Assembly (NCBI GenBank): GCA_020746105.1
Contig: CM036636.1
Location: 9,672,001-9,736,000 of the forward strand
Direction of reading: 5' to 3'
Source of the DNA: Trogon surrucura
Taxonomy: Eukaryota > Chordata > Aves > Trogoniformes > Trogonidae
Length of the DNA: 64,000 nucleotides
The translations under genes were made by a program, and so were the position numbers. Each line of letters begins with the position of its first letter. The stretch's first letter is position 1. Below the pieces are notes generated by a model. The model saw nothing but the letters and a program-made list of their open reading frames with translations. It made no database searches and was not told the DNA's origin. Of the stretch, positions 12,601 through 24,600 are shown in pieces.

Positions 12601-15600
12601 TCTTTCTCTGCTGGCACAGAGTATGCCGGTAACTGCACTTCCCAAAATGTTGTTTCTTTAAGTCATTAGAATAGGTGGCTTTTGGTTGGAAAAAAAATAA
12701 ATCTATTTCTGGCTACTCATTCTGACTTATTTCACTTACAGGTTAAAGCTGAAAACAGGCAGAATAAGAACAAGGTGCATCGGTTAGAGAATGAAATTCA
12801 ACGTTTACATGAAAAAATAAAGAGCATGGAAGAAATTCAGGGCCTTGCGGATCAACAGCTCCAAGAGGCCGATGAAGAGAAAGAGACTATTCTTGCTCAC
12901 CTGGAAGATTTAGAGAAAAGGGTAGGAATGAGTAAGGAGAAGTCTGCATGCTGCGTGTGCTTGTGAGAAGAAGATTCAAAAACTTCAAATACTGGAAGGA
13001 GCCCAGAAATTAAATACGTCTTTCATTCCCTAAATTGTATTGGTTGTCCTTGCTTTAGTTTTTGGGTTTTTTTTAAACTATTACTTCTATGCATGCAATA
13101 GAAAATGGGATATTCATGGGGGAAAAAGTCGTACCAATAGAAAGTCGCTCTTCTGTGTTGCTTTTTAGTTAAAATTTACAAAACCTATTGTTTTCCTGAT
13201 TTCAGAAAAAAATAGAAGATGCGAGGGCACAAATGCAATTTGTTGGTCTAGATAAAGAACTGAAGGAGTTAAAGAGAGCAGTCATCACTTCAGATAAACT
13301 GGCAGCCACGGAGCTCTCCATTGCTAAAAACCAGCTAAAGGCTCTTCACGGGACTGTGCTTAGGATCAATCAGGAGCGAGCTGAGGTAAGTCAGCACTGA
13401 TAATTAATTCTGGAATTCCAGAAGACACAAGTGCTGACGCTTATTAGTCAGCTTTTCACAGCGCTGTGTGAGACATCTGCAAGCTCGTGAAGTATTCTTG
13501 CAAACTAAAGCGCCAACTAAGATTTTAATTTTAGGAGATAGAGGAAGCCAAAGAGTTCTGTGCTGAGGCAGCTCGCGCAGCCCGGGATCTTGCCAGAGCA
13601 GAAGCAGAAATAGAATTGTTACAACAGCTCCTCAAAGAGCAGGAAGAACAAGTAAGTTGGGGGGATGTTTGCTCTGTGTTACATGAGGAGGATAAAATGC
13701 TTGGATGTATTTTTCAGTGAGCTTCTGAAAATGCTGTGTCTAGAGGTGCCCGTCCCACCCTTTTCCCTCAAGTTTTCCCAAGTCACGACATCTGCCCTGT
13801 CTTGTGTTCTTTCCTGCCAAAGAGCAACAGGACAACCTCTGTAGCTGACCTGTAATTAAAACTATCACCTGGTCACTTAAATGCCTTTAAGTGACTCTGT
13901 AAGCTTTGGTCACGTGAGGGGATGGGAAGAAGAATTGTTGCACAGACGTCACACACACGTCGTGCTGAATGACCGTTTTTCTAGGGGTGGACGGGCACGG
14001 TTCAGAAGTTTTAGCCCAACATAGACTGAAGCCCTTTGCTTTGATGTGAACTATTTTAAACAGTTTCAGCGTGAAATGGAGAAAGTCGATGAGAAGATGG
14101 TTGCATCGCACTCTCAGAAATTTGAAATGGATAAATTAAAAGAAGCTATGGAGCAACAAAAAGCAGAAATTGACCGTTTAAGATGGTTGTTGGATAACAT
14201 CGAGACAGGTGAGTTCTCTTGTCTCTCCGTTTCTTGTGGACAAGGATGGATGCAGAAGACTGACTGTCCCTTCTCCATATTTTTTGGATGTTGTTTCAGA
14301 TTAACAGGATAACAACGATGGAAGAGCTGAATGCTGCAGCATTTATGCCATATTCATTTGCCTTATAACGATAAAACTGTGATTAATTTACAGGTAGCAA
14401 AGACGAAATCGACAACTTACAAGACGAAATTGCTGCACTCAAAAATGTGCTTTCGTACCAAAACGATTACATCACCAGTATAGCAGATCCACTGAAAAGA
14501 AGGGGATACTGGTATTACGTGCCATCATCACAGGTCAGAAATAAAAATCCTGTTCTGTGGAAAGCCATTCGCTGTGGGAAAGTCCATTGCAAACTTGGGA
14601 GAAACTTCAGAAGAAATACTGGCTGGTGTCTAAGAGAGATACTGAACCAACACACACACTGATAAAAGCTGCTGCTGTGTAATAATGGGAGTCTGGTGTG
14701 TGGAGAATTTGGAGAGAACTATTCAAAATGCAGTGCTGTAAATTCATTTAGGTAGAGGTTAAAAAGGAGACATTAGATAAACATTTCTTGCATTTGTCTG
14801 ATTTTAAGAGAAGTTAAAATACACATAATGTTCTCTTTTAAAGCAGCATGATGCTTGGAAGTGAGAGAAAGCAGAGTATGTATAGCCTGGTCTTGAAAAA
14901 TCAGTGCTTTAGAGCGTTTACACCAAATAATTTTACATTATTTGTCATTTCTAGATTAATGCATACTACTGTGGTTCTTTTTGTTGTTTTTTTTTCCTTA
15001 GGCTTCAACTCCTGCTTCCTGCAGCACAAAAGATTCTGGTGTTTGTTTGCTGTGTTCTGGCCCATCCCCACCCAGAAGAGGGTGTGGGCAGGGCAGGCAG
15101 GAAGACTTGCCCAGCCAAGGAGGATGCTGGGTTTATTCGCCAGTGAGAAATAGGTTGTACAGAACAAATTCTGGTAAAGGTAAGTCACTCTTGGTAAAGG
15201 TAAGTGCGCTTGAAGAATGTCTCTTACTGAAAAAGTGGTTAATTTTATATTTTTTTTATAATAAAGATGGAAGAGTAAAAGAAGACAGTGAAGGCCATGA
15301 AGAAACTCATGTTCCCGAAGACCCTCCCTTTGTGCCGCCGGCGGGCACAGTGATTTACACCGTGCTTCCAGACGGTGCCCCCGTCCCTCAGGGCACTGCG
15401 GTTTACGGGCCTCCTCCGGCAGCAGCGAGCGCAGGGCCCGTTGCTCCGGGATCGGTTATCTACGGCCCCCCTCCCGCCGGAGCCCCGGTGGTGCACGGCC
15501 CGCTGCCGCCAACCTTCACCGTCCCGCTCGTTCCCGCGGGAGTGCTTCACTGCAACGTGCCCGAGCATCACGGCTTGGTGAGAAGGGAGCTGGAAGCTGC

Positions 15601-18600
15601 GAGTCGAACCACAGGCAACTGATTTAATTAGGGAGAGCTTTTAACATATGCTTTCTCAAAAAAAAATGCAAAGAACAAACCCTTGATAGCTCAGTGGGTT
15701 GAGCGTTGGTGCTTGAAACACCGAAGGTCGCGGGTTCGATTCCCGTTGGGTTCTCACGTGTTGCCTGACCTAGTCGAGAGGTGGCGTCCCTGCCCACAAC
15801 AGGGAGGTTGGATTAAAATGATCTCTAAGGTCCCTTCCAGCCCAGGCCATTCTATGATTCTGTGATTTTCACAAATTATTTTAACAAAAAAAAAGTAATA
15901 ATAGTTTAAAGTCCCTGCTAGGAAGGTTCTGATCTGAGAGCACTTGCTGAGAAGAACGATCTCACTTCAGTGCTAATAGTCTGGTCTTTGTTATCTGTAG
16001 CTGCTCCTGTGTCTCGGGAGGACTGGAATAGAAAAAGAGGCCGTGATATTTTTGTTGTTCTATTTCCCGTATGTAGGAGAGCGAGGTCTCAAGGCTCGAA
16101 GACACTGTGTATTATTTAAAGTCTCGGAAATACAAAGATAAATTGTCAGAGGCGGCTGAGCGTAAATGCAAAAAAGAGTTGGAAAAATTGCATCAGAACG
16201 TTGAAGAACTTCTGCATGAGAGAGAAGAGTTAGAACGTGAAGTAGCAGAGCTCCGACAGGCAGCTCAGAAACGTAACAAACGCAAGTAAGAATATTGCCC
16301 TGGAGCACGTGCAAATACCTAAACTTCTGTCCAGTGACAGTCAATTTTGACTCATTTACAATTAATGTAAATGTAACATAATTTAATGCCAATTTATAAT
16401 TAATGTAAAGGGACTAGAACTGCAAGGGGCATGGGGCCTCTGGCTTTTTGTATTTCAATTCCACGTCTTTCTCCCTGACCTTTTAGGGACTTCATTGAGG
16501 GCTACACTGACAACCTTATTGCAGAACTGCAGTTAGAAAAGTCTCTTAAACACCATGAAGATATTGCAGCTGAAATTGAGTGTCTAGAGAAGACTCTTCT
16601 GAAACGACGGGCAGAGCTCAGAGAGGCAGACAGGCTGCTGTCAGAAGCTGAAGTGGAACTTGAGACCACACGGGGGAAAGTAAGTAAAGCCGTAACTCTT
16701 CAGTGCAGAAGGATTTGCATGTTGCATTTAGGCAGTTCTAAGCAGAGGATTTTTGTTTGCCTAAGCAGTTCATTTTCGCTTGGATAACCTGGAGCCTCTT
16801 TAAAATGCTTCAATGTGAAAATAAGTCGTGGGATAACCCGTGCTAAAAGAAAACGTTTCAGTCTGTGCCAAAGAGGAGGAAGCTTTTCTGCTCTGGTTGA
16901 GAGAGGAGAAAAGGTTCTGCTTTGTGCTAAAGAGAGGGAGGAGGCTCAGGTGGAACACTGAAGCTAGAAGGAGGTAATCTTTAGACAGCTAACCCGCAAG
17001 CATAACATGGGAACGTATTGGCTTCATCACCTTCAACTTTTGCTCTAGGCTAAAGACACTGCTCAGAAGTACAATCACGCCAAACAGCATTTGTCCTGTA
17101 CCGAAACCGAGGCGAAGGAGCTCGAGCGAAGGGCTCAGGACGTGGCCACTAAACTTGTGAAAGCAAATCAGCAGTTAAGGTACACTCTTCCTGGGAATTT
17201 GTCTCAAATGGGGATGAGGAGAAGAACAAGATTCTTTCAAATATCAAGATAGTGCTTTTGGAGAGGGAAGAGCTGTTAAAGTACTAATACAAAAAGGCAT
17301 AAATGCTTTTTCAGGTTATTACAGGCAAATACAAGGGATCTGGAACAGCGTAAGAGGGAACAAGAGGGTATTTTGAAGGAAATCAACCAAATGGTGGCTG
17401 CAAGAAACTCTGAGTTCCAGTCGTTAAACCAGAAGATAGAAATGCTAACTGAAAGGTACGTACTTTTAATTTACCAGTAACTTTATTAGATAAAATGAAG
17501 ATGTTCTCCTCCAGTAAGTTGCTGCCTAAGGTATTCCTGTTTCTTCTGAGTCGTGTTTTTATCCTCGCTGTCAGTCTTCAGAAGCTCCAAGGAGATATTC
17601 AGGTTGCAGAAGGTAATGAACAACGTCACCTCGAAATCCTCAGAGAAGCTGAAAGCCTTCTTCAGGGCAAGAAAACTGAACTGGAAAGACTGAAAGATCA
17701 GGCAAGGCTTATCTTCTTAATTCTGGACTATCAGTTTTGTGGGTTTTGATGTAACTGAAAGCTGAGAAGAGTCTTAAGTTCTGAACTGCCTTGTCTGAAG
17801 AATTTAAGTCCTAAGTTTATTTTTATGTTGGTAATTGGAATCATCCTTGTTTTGTCCCGTAATAAGTACGATCCCAATCTCGCTGGCATTCCTGCATAAT
17901 AAAGGTTACTGCAAGAGTGCTCTCTTGTGACTGCATTTCAGAATAAGAAACTTAACTCCCTGAGGTATGAGACTGCACTGCCCAGATCAGAACTTAGTCC
18001 TTGTTCTTGGCTTTATTAACAGGTTTAGCCAACGAAGCTCACGGGCTCCTCCTGTGTTATGGAATTAAAACAGATCTCTGGCAGGGAACAGTGTTCTGTG
18101 CTTGTTCTTGTGCATGTGTGGAGCTACAAAAATCGAAGTCTTCACCTATGCTTCTTCTGTTCAATGTCTACACTGTAGATTACTGCTCAGCAACAAGAGC
18201 TCTCGTGTCTGGAGCAACAGTCAAATCAAAGAAGGGAAGAGCTCCGTGTCCTTCAGGACTGTATTTCTGAAAAGAAAGGTGTCCTCAAAGAAGCTCTTCG
18301 AGATGGAGAGACTGAAGCAAATGAAAAACTACGCCAAATAAGAGTAACTTTTCCAAATGAGTTTTCAGTTATTCCTGGAGAACAGCAGAAGAATAGAAAT
18401 ATCAAAAAAACCCATCCCATCCAAATTTCCACAAAACCAATTTTCTTTTCTCTGACCTCCCAAAACCCAATGAAAAACAGAACAAGCAAGTTGACGGTTT
18501 GGTGTGACTAAGAGTTTGGTCCAGATGCACAAATAAGAAGTAGAACTCCCTAGTTCCAGTAATACTTACAGAGCTGGTCCCTTGAGAACTCAATTCGATA

Positions 18601-21600
18601 AAACACAAGTCTCTGAACGACTGACTCGTGCCGAGACCAGCAGCTGCTGCAGCAGATCGGTCTGAGCAGTGCGTGCAAAACGCCACAAGGCTGGCGCGAG
18701 TCAGCTGTCTTCATCCCCATTTACTTAGCAAGGACTCAGTCCTTCCTTTCTGGAATGAAGACAATTTGCCAAGGTTAATTAGATTTTGTGAGGTTTTTCT
18801 GTGGGGGCTTCTTGTCTGACTTTCTGGTTTAAGGCCTGCGTCACTTGCGTGACGATGTGTGGTCAGACCTGTAGATCAAACTCTTTACAAGAGTATTACT
18901 CTAAATTGCCAACAAGCAAGACTTTAACCTAAATATTATGTTCTTGTTTGCTCACACCAATAACTGTAACTATAAACTCTGGCATTAAATTGACCAGAAT
19001 ATTCTTGACAGACTTTTAAAATTTTATAAATATTTAGAAATTTTATTTGAAGGAAAACTCTACTTAAATGACAAATAATGCATTCCTTGCAACACTGCTG
19101 TATTTCCACAGGAAATAAAACTACTTCTGGAAGAGCTTAATGCTGAGAGGAAAGACCTGGACGTCCAGATTAATGAGAAAAGAGCACAGCTTTCCTTCAT
19201 AAAGAAGGATATTAGAAAAGAGGAGGAAAATCTTCAAGGAATACTTGGCCAAATTACCAGGCATAAGATAGGTATGTCCCTGGCTCACCAGAGAGAATTT
19301 TGTGCAGCCCGGAAAGCAACATCCTGGGAGCTCTTAGCCGTGCGCTGCTGCAGTGTTCTGTTCCTCACTCCTTTAAATACTGGGTTGTTTCTCAGCCCCA
19401 TTCTCTGTCCCAGACAAACTCCCTGAGGAGCAGGAAGAGCAGGTGACCGAGGGGTCTGCACCTTCCTGGTCGAACAGCATCAGATACGACACCTGGTGTG
19501 TCTGACCCAGCAGTAGGAAACACAAAGAGATTTTTAGAGGAATGACATCAGTATAACGTCTCTTAATTTTTCCCCGATGCCTTTATTTGTGCAAATAGAA
19601 CGCACCTGATGCGCCTGGAATAACCTTTTATTTCTTTCCACTTGCTAGAAATGAAACATGTTCTGGAAATGCTGGAGCTTGAAAACAATGAACTTCAAGG
19701 TTTGAAACTACAACACGACCAAAAGGTCAATGAGCTAGAGAAGACCCAGGTTGCTATTCTAGAAGTAAGTATTTCTTCTGTAGCTAACACGTAACTGGAA
19801 GAAGAGATCTGCATGTTCTGGGGTTCTCTTAAGACCTGGGTGAGAGAGTCCCTGCACTTCTAAGTCGATGAGTTTCTAGTCCCAGCAGGCAGAGACCAGC
19901 AGCATCCCCTGGGCAGTCTCCTTAGGTCAGAGTCTGGGACAGCCCACAGAGTATTTACCTTTGAAAGGCTTCACTGCTGCAGCTAAAGATGTCAATAACT
20001 TGTTCTGCTTCTCGACCCTATAAATGTGGTGCTCACAATGCCTTCTTTTGCAGGAGAAGTTAAAATTGGAGAATATTCAGAGATTATTTCAGTGTCAGCA
20101 AGGGGAAGTAGATTGGCAGGAACAACTACTCGAGAAAGACCGACAGGAAAACGAACATCTGGTTTCTCAAATGCGCACTCTGCAAAATAATATTGAGTCT
20201 TTGAATAAAGAAAAGGAAAAGCTTGAAGAAGACTGTCAGAGTCTGGAAAAGAAGTTGTCGCAAACCAGAAGGTGGGGGGGGGAGTATTTGTTTTTTTTTT
20301 CTGCAAAGATCAGAACTGATGGGAAGTGCCTTGAATGTCTGGTTTTCATAATTAAAAATACAGCTGTAACTTTGAGGTGCCCGATTATACAGAATGTGCC
20401 GTTTCTTATATCCTGTGGAGGTTTTATTTTAAGCACGTCTTCAGCAGACTTCAGAAAATACTCAGCAGCAAAGCTGACGAACGCAACTGCATTTGTTTAT
20501 ATCATGGCAATGCAATAAGAAATGTTAGGAAAAGCAAAATGTTAATTCCTGGAGCGGGACAGCTGTCCAGCTCTCATGACTGCTCGGTAACATCCCGCTG
20601 AGCTGAGAGCTTCTCCTGAAATGCAGCTGGTTTTCCGTCCTCACCAAGTGCTCCCACCAAACCAAGTACCCGTATTCGTATTTTACAGAGACTTAACTGC
20701 TACTGAAGACAGCAGCAGAACTGCATCGTCCAATGTAGAAAAAATGGAATTGGATGTTAAAAACCTGCAGCGGGAGGTAGATCAACTGAACAAACAAAAA
20801 AAATCCCTGAACGGAGACATTGTTGTCGTACAGAAGGATCTGCAAGGTAAAGATTTTTGAGAGAAATTGTGTTAAAAGACACACTTTAACTGTACAGCAC
20901 GATACTGGTTATCCAACATGTTCAAATATCTACAGGCAGAAAGTATTTAACGTGTTGAAAAGATGGAAATTTTAGAGACTGATTTTCTATTGTTCAATCT
21001 TTGTTTATGAAAGGAGATCATTTATTTGTACGGGTGTTTCAGATTGCTGACTGAAAATCTCTGTTGCCAAATATTTTTCTAGAAAAAAAGGAAGAACTAG
21101 AAATGCTGAAAGGAGAATTAAATGACTCCAGGCAACAGCTTCAACTGGTCGAACAGGTCAGTTTTGGTGAAATATGCGCTTAGTTTCCTGCAGTGAGCAG
21201 ACCTGGGCAGAGACCAGAGCTGTCATTTATCGCACAGGTTGAACGGCCCGTCCCTCGTTTCTCATCTCGACACACAAGATCAGAATCGGGCCCTTGCCGA
21301 GCTGGTTTATTGGGTTTTTTTGGAAGTATCTCCTAGTTTTTGACCTGAGCGCTAACTCACTGATTTAAATGATTTAAATGAAGGGTCATCTGCAGCACGA
21401 CTGGGGGTGATAAGTTCTGTTAATTCAAATGTGGCCCTTTTAGCCAAGGAGCTGTTCCTCTGACCAGCTTTATCTTTTACGTTGCAGGATTTGAAAAAGA
21501 ACGCGAAGCATCACGACGAGTTGCTTAGAGAGCAGGCAACCCTGAAAGAAGACATCCAGGAGTATTTAAGAAAACGTAAGAATTGCCAAGAGCGGCAGAA

Positions 21601-24600
21601 AAAGAGGGAAAACCAACTGCAGCAGCTCCAGAAAGAGATTGAAGAGAAGGAGACAGAATTAGCCAAACAAGAAGCGGTAAGGAGCCTGCTGACTCGCCTG
21701 CAAGTCTTTCCAATTTGTGCTGCTTTAACTTCTGTAGTGTCCTTTGGCGATGGGGCGTGTTCTCACCGAGTTGGTACCACTCAAAGCCTGAAGCGGTTGT
21801 GGTTTTTTGGCAGATTCTTCATCGTCTCAAGCAAAATTCAGAGCACGAAGGAAAAAAACTGGAAGAATGTGCTGCCGAAGTGAAAGAGCAGAAACTCCTA
21901 TTGGAAAAGGAACTCGCAGATCAACAAAAGAAACTGGAGCAGGCAACAGCGAAAGTACGGCTGGCGGAAGAAAACCTCAGGAAGCTGGGAAAGGAGGAAT
22001 CCCGATGTGCAGCTCTTGAAGAAACTGTCAGAAAAAGCAGTAAGATTCGTTGCACAAATAAATTGTTACTGTCTGTGGGTTCTGAGCCAATGGCAACCAG
22101 TAAATACTTGCATTAATCTCACTTGGGTTCTAATGCAGCACATGGATTGACTCTTGATCCTTAAATGGACCTGCCCAGAGAACTGACGTTCTAAAGCCAA
22201 CCGGTGTCCCATCCCCTCTCACCCTGTGCCAGGGTTTTTACAAACCACTGCACAGCACATTAACGCGTTTGAGAAATATCTAATGTGCACAAAATATGCC
22301 AAGATACTTAGGTTTCTGCTAATCAGGGTTGTTTTTAAAAAATGTTAATTACAGAACATCAGCTCTCAGAAAAAGAACTACAATTACAACAGAAAAACAG
22401 AGAAATAGAGTCTCTTCAAAATGAACTGGAAATCTCCAAGTCTGAGCTAAATCATCTCCAAGACCAGATAGCATCAGAGAGGAGAAAAGCAAAACACCAA
22501 ATCTCGAGACTGAAAGAAGCAATGAAAATGCAAAGGATGCAGCTTGAAAGAAAACACGTAAGTCCCGTTTGAGAATTTGTGTTATTTTTAAACAGCAAAA
22601 TGATAGAACACCTGTTTTTATTGTAGGAGGAACAAAGCAATGCATTAATTTTGTGATTAGGCAGAACCCGGGGCAGCCGAACGCTGGTATTTCTAGCCTG
22701 TGCTGCAGAACACCTCGAGTTCGTTACTCCTGCGAGTGCTGCTCCTGCCTTTTAACGGGAGTCGTGTTATGTGGGTTCTCCCAAGATATGCAGCAAAGGC
22801 ACCGTAACATTCGCTGCCAGCTCGGGTTAGGCAAAGCTTCAGTCAAGAACTGGGACTCTGGCTCCTGCTTACGTTAAAGTTTCTTAACAGGAACTCAGCA
22901 AATTAGTCATAACTTATGCAAATCACTAAACGTTACCAATGTTCAAAGCTACTCAATGGGCACTTACAACTTGTTAGTGCCAACCTGGGGCAGCATTTTC
23001 TTCTTTTGATACTTTAAAAAGTGATTCTATGTTGTCCTTAATAAATTGTTTCTAGGCCCTTTAAAATCAGTGAAGAATGTTGTTAGCAGCTAGAAAGCAT
23101 TCAAGGAAGACTTTGCAAGACCAGAGTACTAAGAGGTTTAAGTGAACAGGTTGTGTCCTGGTGACTTCAGCTGCCTCTCTCACCATCCAAGGGGCTTCAC
23201 AGGCGAAGTTTGTGTTGGAATCGGGGCTGCATCTGATGGCAAAGTGGTGAGACCGTTCTGTGTTGCCAGGTTAAAGCTCAAGAAGACCTGGAAAAGAGAC
23301 AAAGGGAAATGGAGAACGCAGCAACGCTCCTTAAACTGGAGGTTGAAGATGAAATTAGGATTGGATTTAAATCTTCAAGCCCTGGAAGTTCTCTGGAACT
23401 GCTGGAAGATTTGGAAACACCTCCTGAAGTAACGGGAGGGCTGCTGACTGAATCCAGTAACTCGGAGGAGACTGATCCATTTTCTGCTGCTGACAAACGA
23501 CTCCTCTCACTGGAAGAAAAGCTGAATTTTTCTAAAGTCTTCTTAATGGTAACAAGCTTTCCAAAAAGTAGCTGCTCCTCATGTTCCACCTGAGCATGTC
23601 AGTGGTGGCGCCTTTCTCTGTAACGCTCAGACCCTGAACGTGCTTTTGTTTCCCAAAGGATGAACAGTGGCGGGGAGAAGCCCTCCGAGAAAAGCTGCAG
23701 CATCACGAAGATCGGCTCAAGGTGGCTCATCTCATCCCCGTCCCACCGCCGGGTCCCCTGGGTCCCTCCTAGCGATCACCTCAACATCCCGGGGGGTGGG
23801 ATCCTTCTCCAGCTCTGGCCTCTCCCCTCGGCCCACAGTGACCACCTACAGAGTAGCTCTGGGTGGGAACACTAAAAGAAAGCCTAGAACTTGGTGCTGG
23901 ATCAGGATGAATAGTTTTAATTAGCAGTTCGTTGAATTTGTGAGTATTTCAACACAATTCCCTCACTAACATCATCCTGTGGTGCGACCAGTCACAGCCC
24001 AGGAGCACCCGTGATCCCAGGTGAGGGCCAGGCTTAGTCAGAACAGGATCTGTTCTCTTGTCAAGCAGTTCATGACCGAGGCCATGAAAACAGAGCTTAT
24101 TTCTGAAGTGGGAGGAGGTGAACTATTTAAAAATAATTTGTAAACCCGTTGCCCTCTGCTTGTGGTTTGAGACTCTTAATGTCACAGCCCTCACGGCTTG
24201 ACTTTAATTAAGGTCATCAACTTTTTTAATAGTCTTGAAAACTACACTAGCTGGATATAAAAACAACTCCGGGTTTATTTAGGCTCAGCTCCGGCAGTGC
24301 ATGTCCAAGCAAGTCGAGGTGCTCATCAGAGGCAAACAGCAAACGGAAGGAACCCTGCACAGCCTGAAGCGCCAGGTGGATGCGCTGGATGACCTCGTCA
24401 GCAGTGCTTCTTCACAGTCGCTGTTTTTAGGCCCAAGCTCGAGTCTGCTGTCTCTTCATGATGCTCTGAATTTAACAAAAGCACAGGTACTGCTCTCCTC
24501 CGCACGGGACTTTGGGGTTTACTTTAGCTCCCCGGCAGTCCCGCAGCCGTACGCCCACCCGCCGAGAGGCGCGGCGAGGGTTTTGGTGGGGAGGGTGATT

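Noticed and set aside
11811..12741. Microexon encoding a CERALEAR-like segment
   Set aside because: I looked for a 3n+2 exon with acceptor and donor and family-like residues and found none. The one frame-compatible choice would need a 41-nt intron.
15681..15752. Functional tRNA gene
   Set aside because: The A and B boxes are good, but the anticodon loop and acceptor stem are degraded and the sequence runs directly into a CR1 3' tail, so it is a SINE head.
22627..22656. Normal CNTRL exon after the 22626 acceptor
   Set aside because: The frame hits TGA after nine codons and no donor precedes it, so it is described as a possible remnant rather than a coding exon.
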